DNA of 64,000 nucleotides from Apiosordaria backusii (Eukaryota; Ascomycota; Sordariomycetes; Sordariales; Lasiosphaeriaceae). Both the position numbers and the translations under genes were made by a program. Location: NCBI GenBank assembly GCA_030549205.1, contig JAUKTV010000022.1, positions 186,001 through 250,000 on the forward strand, written 5' to 3'. Shown here in pieces: positions 1-11,714 of this stretch. How positions within the stretch are numbered: position 1 is the stretch's first letter; every line of letters begins with the position of its first letter. The notes beneath the pieces were generated by a model. The model saw only the letters and a list, made by a program, of their open reading frames with translations. It had not been told where the DNA came from and made no database searches.

Positions 1-1497
1 AAGTGTACACATAGGATTCGAGTTACCTGGCCACCTCTTCAACCATTTTCCTACACCGGCTTCTTTGTTTTTTCTATTTTATGGCTTCGGAATTGCTGAC
101 CATCCTTCCCGTGTTCTTCTCAGGTGAGTGTTGTCTGGCACAGAGTCGAGCCAAGGCCAACCCCACGATTGCACGGATCTCCCCGTCCTGTCGCAGCATC
201 CTGCCGAAAACCCCTGTCTACAAGGGTGCCATGCCAAGCGGTCAGTGCCAAAACCCCTGTCTTTCGGCTCTTGTTGCCTCAAGTCTGGGGTATGCTGGGC
301 AGGTTTTGGCGACTTGCCCAACGCGGCTCATGGAGCTGCCAGGGGAAGACGAATCCAGCGTCCACTGGGCGTTTTGAGAAAGATGATGACCGACACAGCG
401 TTGCATCCAAGAGCTGCTTCGTCTCCCTGGAGATCTGCGGCTCTTGGGCGTTTGCGATTGCACTGCCACACCACGGATTCGGCAAGATACCAAGACATGT
501 TTTCTGGATACCTTGTAAAATGTTCGAGTGTCACTCTCAACCCTGAACGCTTCAACAGTCGCCAGGAGAAGGTGGAACCCGTTTCATACAGTCTTTCTCC
601 CTTCTTTTGAACAAAACAATATTCCCTTCCCACCGCCTATCAAGTGGCCAAATCTAGGCTCCTCAAGGAGTACCCTCTGCAAATCGGTTTTAGGTTTACG
701 CCAAGCTCAAACTAGGGCTTCAGTTTAAGCTCGACCATCGCTACACAGACATGGCTCTCCCCTGTCTCCCTTGTTTAGCATTCAGATGCTTGTCGAGAGG
801 ACCACGACCTGGTGCCCAGCTGAAGTCTAGGCTGGATTTTCTGAACGCAACGATCAGCTTGCACCAAAGTCTCACGGCCGTTAGAAGTTTGGGAGCGACA
901 GTCGCATGGACGCGTTCATCCCAGCCAGTCTTTTATCACAGAACCAGTTCATTGGTTGGCGTCTTGGCTTGTTACCTGTCACAGACTTGGGCGTGGATTC
1001 CCATGTCGCTCTTCGATTCTCCCGTTGCTGCTCTCTCCAGGCATGAGTCGCGGCAGATCGTGCCGTGGTGCTACCCCATTGATCCACGGTTGCTCTCTTG
1101 GAAATCGTACATACTCAAGAGGAACGGCAGTTTTCTCGAACTCAGATTCTGGACTTTTGGCTCTTTTTCCACCCTTGTTGCGATTTTTGGTCCTCGGGAG
1201 GACAAAAGTCTTTCTTTTCACCGTTGCCGCTTTTTATTTACTTTTTTTCTCTTCTCCTTCTTTCTCCCCTTTTTGCACCGTCGTCGCCTCTGACTGGTGA
1301 TGGTGCCTTTTGCGCCGAACCCGCCCCTTTTCCTTTCCTAGTCTCCTTTCTCTTCTTTTCAACTGCCGGGCGGTTCTCTTCCACGCACCCTCTTGTTTCT
1401 CTTCTTTTCTTGAGGATAGACCTGGGGTCTTTCTGCCATTAAAACACACGAGGTACTGGTATACCGAAGACGCTTGACGCGGAAGAATAAATATAAA
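1..1497. other. gene-free upstream region
   Basis: No coding region is supported. The open frames here are short, overlap on both strands and show no recognisable protein. A strongly pyrimidine-rich stretch at about 1225-1400 precedes the zinc transporter start and probably belongs to its promoter or 5' leader. Confidence 0.6.
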
Positions 1498-3052
1498 ATG
1501 GACGAAAAGCCACAGTGTGGGAGCGGCGAGGAGGTTGGAGAGTATGACCTCCCGCTTCACGTCGCGGGTCTTTGTGAGTCTGCCCCAAGATGAGGTGATA
1601 CGGACCCAAGTGCTGATATTATACATCCAGTCATGGTGCTGGCTGCTTCGATCTTTGGCGCTGGTTTTCCTGTAGTGGCCAAGAAGGTGACGTGGGTGAA
1701 GGTGCCTACCTCGGTGTTCTTCGCTTGTAAGCACTTTGGTACTGGTGTTCTTATTGCAACGGCGTTTGTGCATGTAAGTGACCCTGTGGACCAAAAAAAG
1801 AAGAGTACTCTGACAGTTCGCAGCTTCTTCCTGTGGCTTTCGGTAACTTGACAGACCCATGTCTCCCGGACCTCTTCACAACCCAGTATCCGGCCATGCC
1901 TGGTGTCATCATGATGGGCTCGATGTTCTGCCTTTTCGTTCTCGAAATGTATCTCAATGCTAAGATGGGTGGTCATTCTCACGGAGGAGCCACCGGATTC
2001 GAGACATCTGCACCGCCGCTCCCACAGCCAAAATCCAAGCCAGCCTACCAACACACACATGCCGATCACAAGCGGGCTCCCTCGCGCCCACCGCGATACA
2101 CAGCCTACAGCGAGTACGAGATCGAGGATGAGGACTATGAGAAGAAGATGGCGCGGAAGCTGTATGGCGAGAAGATGGATGCCTATCAACGCAACGACAA
2201 CCCCTTTGACGACATTAACGAGCTCGAGGTCCGCTCCGAGATGCCACCTTGGTTTGTGGTCTTTTATGAGCAGTACGTTCGTCAGCGGTTGGAGATGGTC
2301 AACATGATCAAGTCGAGCCACGCGGCTCTGAGACTGGAGCAGCAGCAGCAGTACGCCGAAGCCGAGAAACGCATGACCATGCTTGCGCCTCCCCCGTCGC
2401 TGGCAGACTCCCCGTATATCGATGTCGAGACTGGCCAGCCTGTCGATCCGGCCGTGTACCGCAAGATGTCGATGAACATTACGTTGTTGGAGGGCGGTAT
2501 TCTGTTCCACTCGGTGTTTGTCGGTATGACCATCAGCATCACAATTGACGGCTTTGTTATCCTTTTGGTCGCTATTTTGTTCCATCAGATGTTTGAAGGT
2601 CTTGGCCTCGGTTCCAGAATTGCGGCTGTTCCGTATAAGAAGGGCAGCATCAGGCCTTGGGTTTTGGTGGTCGCTTTTGGATGTACGGCACCGATTGGAC
2701 AGGCTATTGGGTTGATTGTGAAGGACTCGTATGATCCCAACAGTGCGTTTGGGTTGATCGTTGTTGGTGTCTTTAACGCCATGTAAGTATCTGCTTTCTT
2801 GGGCTATGTTTTCAGAGTGCTAATCCAGCGACAGCTCGTCTGGTCTCCTTTTGTATGCTGCTCTGGTCGATCTGCTGGCCGAGGACTTTTTGTCTGAGGA
2901 GGCGGACAGGACCTTGACCAAGAAGCAGAAGAGGGACGCCTTCTTGTGGGTTCTTTTGGGAGGTAAGCAACACACTATGTTATTTTACACTGTCGTCGGT
3001 GCTAATCAAATCTGTAGCTGCCGGCATGTCTGTTGTCGGTGCCTTTGCCTAA
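1498..3052 (+). CDS. ZIP-family zinc transporter
   Basis: Predicted plasma- or organelle-membrane zinc/iron importer of the ZIP family, 446 aa. Five exons join in frame: 1498-1573, 1631-1773, 1824-2782, 2835-2962 and 3018-3052, all with GT-AG borders. The N-terminal part has the typical HVAGLFMVLAASIFGAGFPVV helix. The next helices end in ATAFVH followed by LLPVAFGNLTDPCLPDLF. The metal-site helices are present: HSVFVGM in helix 4 and HQMFEGLGLGSRI in helix 5. Between helices 3 and 4 lies a long cytosolic loop of about 170 residues with a His patch (GGHSHGG), acidic stretches and a Gln run, longer than in many ZIPs. The start at 1498 is chosen because it gives the conserved first helix after splicing. 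Substrate is inferred from the family only. Confidence 0.9.
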
Positions 3053-4282
3053 ACGGACCACGCAGAACGAGACAGCCAGTGTACCATAAGACCACGAACG
3101 ACTCACGATAACATGATCGAAACGAAGAAGCTGCAAGAGGGGGAGAAATAAAAAGTAAAAAGCACGACACGAAAGCCATTCTTTATCACTTTTAGCGTCA
3201 TCAGCTTCTGTGTCGGGCACACACAGAAAATACGAGGGTTACGCCTACCAACCGACCGCACCATTCACGTTGAGGATAAACCACACCAACTACCTACCTA
3301 CCACACCAAGCTCTACTACCAGAAAAGAACAACAAGGGAAGAGGATCACAGGACAAACGGCTCAAGCGTGTGACTAATATCATATATACTTTCATTAATC
3401 TTTTACTACAGCATAGTCACTTAGGGGCATAGCATTTGTCTTGTAATCACTCCTTATTTTTTTCTTTTTCTTTTTTTTTTCTTCTGGACCGAGCCCCTCT
3501 TAGCGCTGAGAGGAGAAGGAGGGGAAATGAAAGTCAATATTTTGGTTCATTGGAATTATTGTTGAGCCTATGACTATCCACGCTACTTGTATATCTCTTA
3601 TGGGTGCCATTATTGAGTTGGAAAACAAGGGGAGGTTCTGACCCTGGGGGCTGGAGATATGTACTTGAACTGTTGCTATATAAACTGGAGGCTGGGCTAG
3701 AAGGGGGTATAGTGTACGATCTGGATTGGGACCTAGATAAACAATTAACTGCATGTATAAACGAATGGACTTGGCAAACAAAGGGGTGTTGGTGTTTCAA
3801 GGCTGGACAATGGGGCGCTGATGTGGTTGGTTGAGAGCAACGGGGGTAAACGGGAGTGGAAGCCCCTGAATTGGGACGAGTTGGTATCTGCTTGCATCGA
3901 GGAAAAACAATGTCGTAAGTGCATGCTTCACCAATCCGGCCAATTGTGCTTTTTCGAGGTTCAACAAATAAAGACTTGTTTGGATGAGAAGTCGGAAGAC
4001 AAAGGGCGGGTAGTTGGGAAAGTTGGTGATGTTGATATACCGGATTAGGGAACGTATCCCCGTTTAAGACAAAGAACAAAGGTCCCGTTTGCTATCGACT
4101 TTGCAATTGAATATCAACCGCTGAAATCAACAATTTTTACTTTGGCTCACCTCGCTCCTCACGTTGTTGTACAACCCATCACGATTTCTTTTGCCATCTA
4201 TTTGGACCCTCAACTCCCTAAATTCTTTTACTCAACCACCATCAACATACATCATCACCAGCAATTACTACCTCAATCTAAA
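3053..4282. other. intergenic region
   Basis: It holds the 3' flank of the zinc transporter, including a T-rich tract near 3450-3482, and the upstream region of the kinase-like gene. Short open frames at 3500-4080 lack any recognisable domain. No gene is supported. Confidence 0.55.
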
Positions 4283-5926
4283 ATGGCCACCGAACCCGCC
4301 GCCGAAGAACCCCCCGTCCAACTCCCCCAAAAGATCCTCAAACTCCCCACCTCCTCCTCTCTCCTCTCCCTCCCCTCCCCAGACTACACCCTCATCAAAC
4401 CCCTCGGCAACGACCGGCTCCTCCTCCGCCGCAAAGCCGACGGCCTGCCCCTCATAGGCCACTACTGGAGGGAATACTACAACCCCAGCACCTCCCCCGT
4501 GCACGAGCTCGTCCTCCGCGGCGCCGGCGCCGCCGCCGCAGCAGTTCTCAACCACGAAAACCTCGTTTCCCTCCGAGGGGAAGTCGCCAATTTCGTTCCC
4601 GTTGAACTCCCCGTTGGTGACAACGGCCAGGAAAAAACAGTAATGGTCAAGCAGGTTTTACTCCTCTGGGACTTCTGCGACGGGGGGAGCCTAGAGAGTT
4701 TCCTCGAGGAGAGCGAAGCTGAACTAGGGCCGGGGGGTACTCTAGAAAAAGGGGGGGAATTTATGCCTGAGAGCTTCTGCTGGCATGTACTTACTTCCTT
4801 GCTGAGGGCGCTGCAGTGGCTGCATCAGGGAATAAGGGAGACGTATGGGGTTGTGGAGATGGATAGGGAGATGATGATGATGAGAGGAGGAAAAAAAGGG
4901 GGGGGGTGGGGGTATGTAGAGCATCCGGGGCAGAGGGGGAGGGCGGGGAGGGTGAGGGTTGTTAATAGGACGAGTTTGCCGTATCGGGTTGGGAAGGCAC
5001 CGGGAAAGGAGGGGGTGGATAATAGGAAGTGGAGGAGGGATAGGAGGAAGAATGAGGATTGGATGCCGGTGCTGCATAGGGATATTAAGGCGAGGAATGT
5101 TTTTTTGCAGCATCCGAGGGGGACGGAGACGTATGGGCAGGTCAAGTTGGGGGATTTGAGGTTTTGCGCGGTGAGTGGGACGGTGGTGGGGGATGAGAGG
5201 ATGGGGTGGGGGGTGGAGGAGGTGCCGGTGGTGGCGCCGGAGAGGATTCAGGAGTTGAGGGATTATGCGCATAAAGATGGGGGGGCGGAGTTGAATGGGC
5301 TTGGGGAGTTGAGGAGGAGGATGGTGGGGTGGTGGAAGGATGCGGCTGCTGTTAAGAAGGTATGTGCATTGGGATGGAGTGATAGGATTGTGATGCGAGA
5401 TGCTGACGGGAGATAATAGGAGGAGAGACCGTACACTGCTGGGAATGACCTCTTCTCGGTGGGTGCGATTCTATACCACATGATGCTTGGTAAGAAGCTG
5501 GTCAATCCTGAAGAGTGCGATATTTGCGGGTGTGTTCATGTTTACGAGGGCCCAGAGGACGAAAAACAAGCTGAGAAGCTTACTCTTTGTGAACACCTCT
5601 GCTATGAAGATATCGACATTAGAAGGTGCTTTGATGATACCAGCTATACGCATGGGCTCAAGCACGTCGTAGGGGCTTTGCTGAGGATGAACCGGGAGGT
5701 GACCTGGACGGCGAGCGAGGCTATGGACACTGCGTGGAAAGGATACGAGACGTGGACTCGTACGACCGATGATGGTGCCGTTTACCGTGATATTTATGAG
5801 GATATCTTGTTTAGGAGGCAAAATGAGGAGAGGCTCAAGGGCAGGGTTCCGGAGTGGATGACCAATCCAGCTTATCAAGCCAAGCAGGATGTGGCTCCTG
5901 GGTCTAGTTCACATTTTGTAGTTTAG
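4283..5926 (+). CDS. protein kinase-like protein, degenerate (probable pseudokinase)
   Basis: Kinase-fold protein of 527 aa from two exons, 4283-5359 and 5420-5926 (intron 60 nt). The catalytic-loop motif HRDIKARN is intact at residues 265-272. The metal-binding DFG is replaced by D291-L292-R293, and no glycine-rich loop or clear VAIK lysine is visible near LIKPLGNDRLLLRRK. Later kinase features are VVAPERI (an APE-like motif) and NDLFSVGAILYHMM, the helix F region with its Asp. A basic Gly/Arg-rich insert sits between helix E and HRD. The C-terminal third carries a Cys cluster (CDICGCVHV). A start at 4142 is open in frame, but 4283 has the better context. The coding strand is nearly G-free at 4290-4420 and nearly C-free at 4850-5350. 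Substrate and activity are unknown; low or absent catalysis is inferred. Confidence 0.75.
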
Positions 5927-6881
5927 TTTTGTTTGTTTTGAGGTTTGTTTTGGTTGCTCTGATGGGATGGAAGTAAAGAGTCGGTTGAATAGTTCGTTTA
6001 GAATCAATCTACTATCACCTGATTTGGTTTCTTGATCCTAATGCGATCAACACAAGCGGCTTCGTTTTCTCACGTAGCTATGGGAGGTCATGATATTGCT
6101 GTAACTATTGATAGGTAAAAGATAATAAGAAAAATTACCTGGTAGAGGCAAAACCCGCTGTTGGGTCACCTCGTTGAGGTTAGGGACAAACCGTTGCCGT
6201 GAATGGAGCCTGCGATGAGAAGGGCCGCCACGTGTTGTGAGATTTCCATTGGGTAATATATATATCTCGACCGAGCTCTTCGAAGATGCTTGTAAAAAGC
6301 CATCTCAAGTTCGTTATGATAGTTTGGGTACTCGAAAGTGAAAACTGCCCCTGTCAATCACATGTAAGTGGCCAGGGTTAGGGTCGACGCATCTCCTTCC
6401 CAAAACACCACCACTCCCTGAAGCACATCCCATCGCCATGGGACAACTGTGAACTCCAAAACTCTAACCGAGTCTTCAAATGCCGTCATTAACTCGTATT
6501 TTCACTCCCAAAGCCCCGATTTCATTGCACCACTGCTGATGACAAATGACAAAGAAGCAAGAGATCTTGTTTATTCAATGACACTCTGCTGCTTTGGTGG
6601 AGTCAAAGACGTCATGACCATCCCGACGAACGAGTCGCCCCTTCTGCCCCGGCTGTGAGTCTCTCCCAATGCCTCGGTTTAGTACTTGTGACAGGAAGCA
6701 ATCAAAGAGGTATAAATCGTCATTCTCGTAGTTAGTTTTTCTTGAGTCTTGAGTAATGAATCTGAAGTTCAAGTTATACCAACATCCCATCATCTCATCT
6801 GATCAACTTACCCCCGAAACACACCCTTCACCCAATCATTCAAATCACATCCAACCAGCAGCACAGTAATACACCATCAAA
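5927..6881. other. intergenic region
   Basis: No gene is supported. Two short open frames, at 6166-6357 and 6449-6658, have no family likeness. The last 150 bases form the CA-rich, G-poor leader of the alcohol dehydrogenase gene. Confidence 0.6.
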
Positions 6882-7964
6882 ATGGGCTACCCAGACACCT
6901 TCACCGGCTTCTGCGTCGACTCCCCCAAGACCTGGAACAAATACCACCTCTCCACCCTCAAGCCCAAGCCCTTCGGCGACAACGACGTCGATGTCCAGAT
7001 CGAATGCTGCGGCGTTTGCGGCTCCGACGTCCACACCGTCACCGGCGGCTGGGGTGAATTCGAAGGCCCCCTATGTGTCGGTCATGAAGTCGTCGGGAAA
7101 GCCGTCAACGTTGGCAAGGCTGTAAAGGGTATCAAGAAGGGTGACCGCGTCGGTGTCGGTGCTCAAGTCTGGTCTTGCCTCAAGTGCGACGTCTGCAAGT
7201 CCAAGAACGAGAACTATTGCCCTCACATGGTCGATACCTACAATGCCAAGTATGAGGACGGGAGCGAGGCCCATGGAGGCTGGGCGAATTACATCCGGGC
7301 TCACGAGTATTTCACTTTCAAAATTCCTGATGAGATCCCCTCTGCCGAAGCTGCGCCGTTGCTTTGTGCCGGAATAACGACTTACTCCCCCCTCGTGAGG
7401 GCGGCTATTGGGCCTGGGAAAGTCGTGGGAGTTATCGGTATCGGTGGCTTGGGACATTTAGGTCTTCAATGGGCAAAGGCCCTTGGTGCTGAAACCTACG
7501 CTCTCACTCACTCCCCCAACAAAGCTGACGACGCCAAGAAGCTCGGAGCCAAAGACGTGATCGTCACAACGGACGAAAAGTGGGCGGAGAAGAACAAGTT
7601 CAAGTTTGACTTTTTGTTGAACTGTGCGGACGCGACGCACAAGTTTAACATGGCGGATTATTTCGGGACGCTGAAGGTTGGTGGGGAGTTTCACATGGTT
7701 GGGATCCCGAATGAGCCGCTTCCTGAGATGACGGCGGTGGCATTTGTGCAGAACGGGGTGAAACTTACTGGCAGTCATTTGGGGAATCATCAGGAGATGG
7801 AGGCCATGCTGAAGCTGGCGGCGGAGAAGGGGGTCAGGCCGATGGTGCAGACGGTGCAGATTTCGGAGGAGGGGTGTAAGGAGGTTGTGGAGAAGGTGAA
7901 GGAGGGGAATGTGAAGTATAGGTTTACGCTGACAGGGTTTGATAAGGCTTTTGAGGGGAAGTAA
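6882..7964 (+). CDS. zinc-dependent NADP(H) alcohol dehydrogenase, cinnamyl-alcohol/ADH6 type
   Basis: Single-exon medium-chain dehydrogenase of 360 aa, the full family length. It should oxidise alcohols or reduce aldehydes in the cytosol. Catalytic zinc ligands are visible at Cys46 (GVCGSD) and His68-Glu69 (GHEVVG). The structural-zinc lobe has Cys99, Cys102, Cys105 and Cys113. The Rossmann motif GIGGLGHLG lies near residue 186. The order and spacing match the yeast ADH6/ADH7 and plant CAD group, which prefers NADPH; cofactor preference here is inferred. The start has a good context (catcaaaATGG). Codon use shifts from C-ending in the first half to G-ending in the last 350 bases. It sits alone between a kinase-like gene and a nuclear-type protein, so context gives no pathway. 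Confidence 0.92.
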   Translation: MGYPDTFTGFCVDSPKTWNKYHLSTLKPKPFGDNDVDVQIECCGVCGSDVHTVTGGWGEFEGPLCVGHEVVGKAVNVGKAVKGIKKGDRVGVGAQVWSCLKCDVCKSKNENYCPHMVDTYNAKYEDGSEAHGGWANYIRAHEYFTFKIPDEIPSAEAAPLLCAGITTYSPLVRAAIGPGKVVGVIGIGGLGHLGLQWAKALGAETYALTHSPNKADDAKKLGAKDVIVTTDEKWAEKNKFKFDFLLNCADATHKFNMADYFGTLKVGGEFHMVGIPNEPLPEMTAVAFVQNGVKLTGSHLGNHQEMEAMLKLAAEKGVRPMVQTVQISEEGCKEVVEKVKEGNVKYRFTLTGFDKAFEGK

Positions 7965-8640
7965 ACGGGAAGGAAGAGCCGTGTATATATATGTTTAGAA
8001 GATGATGACTTACACCGTTGAAACCCACTTGCTGATTGGCCAATTGTTGCCCCGCACATGTGCTCTTACCCCTCTTTGAGCTGGCAAGCGTTAGAGAGAA
8101 CAATGGTTAGGGCGTGTTTGCGTGTAACGGGCGAGCCAAAGTCTTTCGAATGGGCCTCAGACACCAGGCAAATGTCGATGATGCACAGATTCCCGGGAAT
8201 GTATATAGATGGATGAAAGCGGTTTGCTTCCCCGGTGAGATGACTGCTTCCAGAAAACAGAAGCGGGGTCTTGGTCAAGAACCGGGAATAGCGACAGGGA
8301 TCTGTGCCGGGTCCACACGGGCGGGATGGTGGAGATGGCCCGGGCGTTCAACCAGGGTGTATTGAATTTGAACTCTTCTCTGTGCATCTTCAGCTTCTTT
8401 ACAGCCAGCGCGCGCTTATACTCGGGGCGATATATCTTTACGGCGAATGCGCGGCATCTTCCAGTTGAGCCTCATGACGCATTAGCTTGTGTCTCTTGAC
8501 GTTACGTATCTACAGCACTTGACGTATGCACGGATCTGCCAAAATATTTAGTCGCGATCGATGATTACGCGCCGCGTCCAAAATACAGAGTCCCCGGCTG
8601 CGCGGCTACGGCTACAAGACGCTCAGGTGAAAGCGGCAGC
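7965..8640. other. intergenic region
   Basis: 3' flank of the dehydrogenase and upstream region of the next + strand gene. No gene or structured RNA was recognised. Confidence 0.6.
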
Positions 8641-10782
8641 ATGGACGACCTGTCGAGGATGTCAGATGTCGAGAGCGATTTCGCCATCATGGACGCAACT
8701 CCCTCTACCAACAGAACACGGCCAGGGATAGTAGGAGCAGCAGCAGCAGCAGAACCAAGAGAAGGTCCAAGTGCATTTCGGTCACCCTTATCCAAAACAA
8801 GATCCTTATCGGACGGTGGAGGCACGCCCAAACTCTCACCTTCGCCTTACATTGTCGAGGCCAACCGCCGCCAGAGCAAAGACGACATTGCCATTCGCGA
8901 CAAAGATACTGACATTGCAGCCCTTCGACTGCCGCCATCAACTCCCGTCCGAGCTGGGTTCCCTATGAGAGGTCTCTCTCTCCAGATGCCACCGACTGAC
9001 CCGTCCTCGCCCGCCGCTCAACAACAAGCTGGCTACGTCAAGCAGGCCCCGCTCTCGCCCAAATTGGACCATTCACACATCTATGCCTCACCCACCAATA
9101 TTCTGCCGCGTCGATCTCGCGGCCTTGACTTTTCCCGCGCCGCCACGAGTCTGCATCACTCCACCCTTGCCAACCAGGCATCGCCTGATTCTTCGCCCAC
9201 CATCGGCTCCCGCGCCATGAACATTCCCACCCGGCGCAATGGCGATCACGGTGTCGACCATACCCCCTCCTCGCACTGGGGCGTCATGGGAAACCAAGAG
9301 CGCATGCAGATCTCGAGCTCTGTCGGGAGTACCAACCATGTTATGTCCGACTCCTCATCCTCCTCCGACGAGGACGACTTTATGGACGAGGACATGGAGG
9401 AGGCCTACATCATGACACCACAAGCTTCTAAGACGGGCATGGGTCACATGGGTGTAGGGTCGTCGGCACCCTGGATGCCAGGCTCACCAGCAGTTAACAA
9501 CTTCCTCAGCTTTCAGCAACGCCAGCGACAACGTAAACAATCAAAAAAGAAAATGCGGGGGCCCCTGGGACTTGGGTTCCACTCGCCTGCAGCTTCTGGG
9601 GCTATCTCCAAGTCGCCCCCAAACAATCTGATCAACTCCCGCGACCTGCCTCACACTAGGAGAGAGAGCATCAGCTGGGCTGCGAATCAGTTGCATATTT
9701 CGGGAAACGAGAGCGATGGGCAGCTGGAAGGTCTCGACAGCCCGTCCCGGCCGAGTATCGTACGACGGGCCGTGACAAGGAGGGGGAATCTTTTAGTAAG
9801 CTGTGTTGGCCTTTTGAGTCGACTTTGACACGGCTAACCTTTTTGAAGCCCAAAACAAAAGGCTTTGCCCGCATCCGCGCCGCCCTCGCAGAAGAAGGCG
9901 CCCCCATCGAAACCGAGTTCCGCCGCGAAGCCGAAGTCGTCCGTCAAGTACGAGAAAGCGACATGGACCTCGAACCCCGACTACCACCCCCCATTTCGGC
10001 CGCAACAACAGCTTTGTCAAGTCCCAACCTCGATTCCCAAACCCACCCCGACGAAATGATGCCCGACGACGCAATGATGATCGAAGGCCCGGCCTCCAAC
10101 AGCAACCCTAATAACAACCCACTAGGCCTCTCCCCCGCCACATTTAAACAGCAGGTCCTGAAAAACTCCAAACGGAAAATCTTCTGGGACACCTTCTCTG
10201 AAAGCAGCTCTTCCAACACGGCACCAAGAACCACCACCCCGCCACCACCCTCGTTCGTCACCCGTGCCAGCTCGTCAGGACTTTCTCTAGATGACGTAAA
10301 CATGGACTCTCCCAGCTCCAACGGCGCTTCTCAAAGTCAGAATCCATTTGTTTTACCTCAGACGACAACGAGTAGTTCGGGTCATGGGACGCCGCATCAA
10401 CCGCCTGGGGGGACGATACCGACCGCGGCCGAGATTACCAGACGGATCAACAGCAAGAGGAGGAGGGGGGATGACGATTTTGATCCGGTTAGTATCAAGC
10501 GGAGGGCGGTGAGCCCGGGGATGAGCGCGCACGGGTCGCCGGTTATGCAGAGCCCGCTGCAGAGGGAGAATGCGCCTTGGGGGAGTTTGAGTCTGGGGCC
10601 GGCGATTACGCAAGGGTCGAGGCCGGGGAGTGTTGGGGGGATTCGGGGGTGCTGGGAAGGGTGAGGGGAATGGGAATGGGTCGGGGACGCCGGGGAGTGT
10701 GAATGGGGCGAGGAAGGGGAGGGTGGGGTTTCAGGGGATGGTGGATACTAATGATGGGATTACGAGGTTGAGTATTGAGTAG
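8641..10782 (+). CDS. conserved disordered fungal protein, function unknown, apparent frameshift near 3' end
   Basis: Two exons, 8641-9795 and 9849-10782 (intron 53 nt), give about 695 aa if one base is skipped near 10635-10640. Most of the protein is low-complexity Ser/Pro with an acidic patch (SSSSSDEDDFMDEDMEE). Two ordered-looking segments stand out: LLPKTKGFARIRAALAEEGA, created across the splice, followed by a basic/acidic helix, and KNSKRKIFWDTFSESS. Bipartite basic stretches (RQRKQSKKKMR, RINSKRRRGDDDFDPVSIKRR) suggest a nuclear protein. The frame used through exon 2 stops at 10664. In the next frame a 45-residue tail continues to VGFQGMVDTNDGITRLSIE at 10782, which looks like a conserved C-terminus. 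Removing one G from the G6 run restores it. A cell-cycle or transcription role is a guess only. Confidence 0.65.
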
Positions 10783-11714
10783 GAGATGGCAGGCAGAGGG
10801 AAGAGGTGAATTATGGAAAGTGGGATAGGATGGAAGGGGAGAAAGCGGAAACGATCCATTTACGAACGGGCGTACAGACTCATCGAGGCGTCAGCATATA
10901 CCTTTTTTTTTTTCTCTGTTTTTTTGGCATTGGAGTTTAGCATTCGCATCTTTTCTCTTGCATTTTGGGATGGGGGGTCAACAACAACAACAGCCACAAC
11001 AATGACAACATCAATATATAAAGGACTTTGGGAAAGGGTAACGGGAAAAGTGGGAGAAACTTGGGTGGGGGGTGAAACAAACAATGCTCTGTATAGCGGT
11101 ATATATATCACACACTTTTGTCACTTGATGGTGTTTTGGGTCAAAGGGGTTTATCGAGGGTCAGGGTGGCGTTGGGGGGTAGGGGAGTGGGGGTGTTCTC
11201 TGTTTGTTTGGTTACTTGTATATGGAAGGGGGAAATCATGTCAGGCAGCTGGGAGAAAGACGGACATGAATGTGGGCGGACATGAATGTGACCGGTGGAA
11301 TAAAATCGACCGGGTCGTACATATTTAATCGGGGTATATATACGCAACAAGAAAGCACCGAATATCTTGTGTGAATATTTTGTCTTTCTCTTGTAAATTC
11401 AGGGCTTACCTCAAGACATGGAGAGAATTTGAAACAAGAACAAGAAAAAGTTTATTATGGATATTATGTCAACTCATGCTCGTGAAAATTACTGGCTTCG
11501 CTACGTTTCCCTTGCTGTAGAGGGTATTTGCATCTATCACCCCTTTTCCTTTTGCCCAAGTAATTGAAAAAAAAAATATCACCCTCTCTTACCCCCTCTA
11601 CTTCCTTTACATTCGTTATATATCCCCATCCCATCTCACCTCTCTCCACCATCAATCACCCCCTCACCCCCCTCTCTTTCTTTTTCCTTAACCCCCCCCT
11701 TCTCTCTCCATTCC
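10783..11714. other. convergent 3' flanks
   Basis: Lies between two converging genes and should hold both 3' untranslated regions. AT-rich and T-rich tracts occur near 10900-10930 and 11330-11400. Open frames here have no recognisable product. Confidence 0.6.

Noticed and set aside
751..1293. 180-codon open frame upstream of the zinc transporter
   Set aside because: Hydrophobic, Ser/Leu-rich translation of pyrimidine-rich DNA; no conserved motif and no splice partner.
1489..1500. TATAAA-like motif as promoter of the zinc transporter
   Set aside because: It directly abuts the start codon, too close to act as a TATA box for that start.
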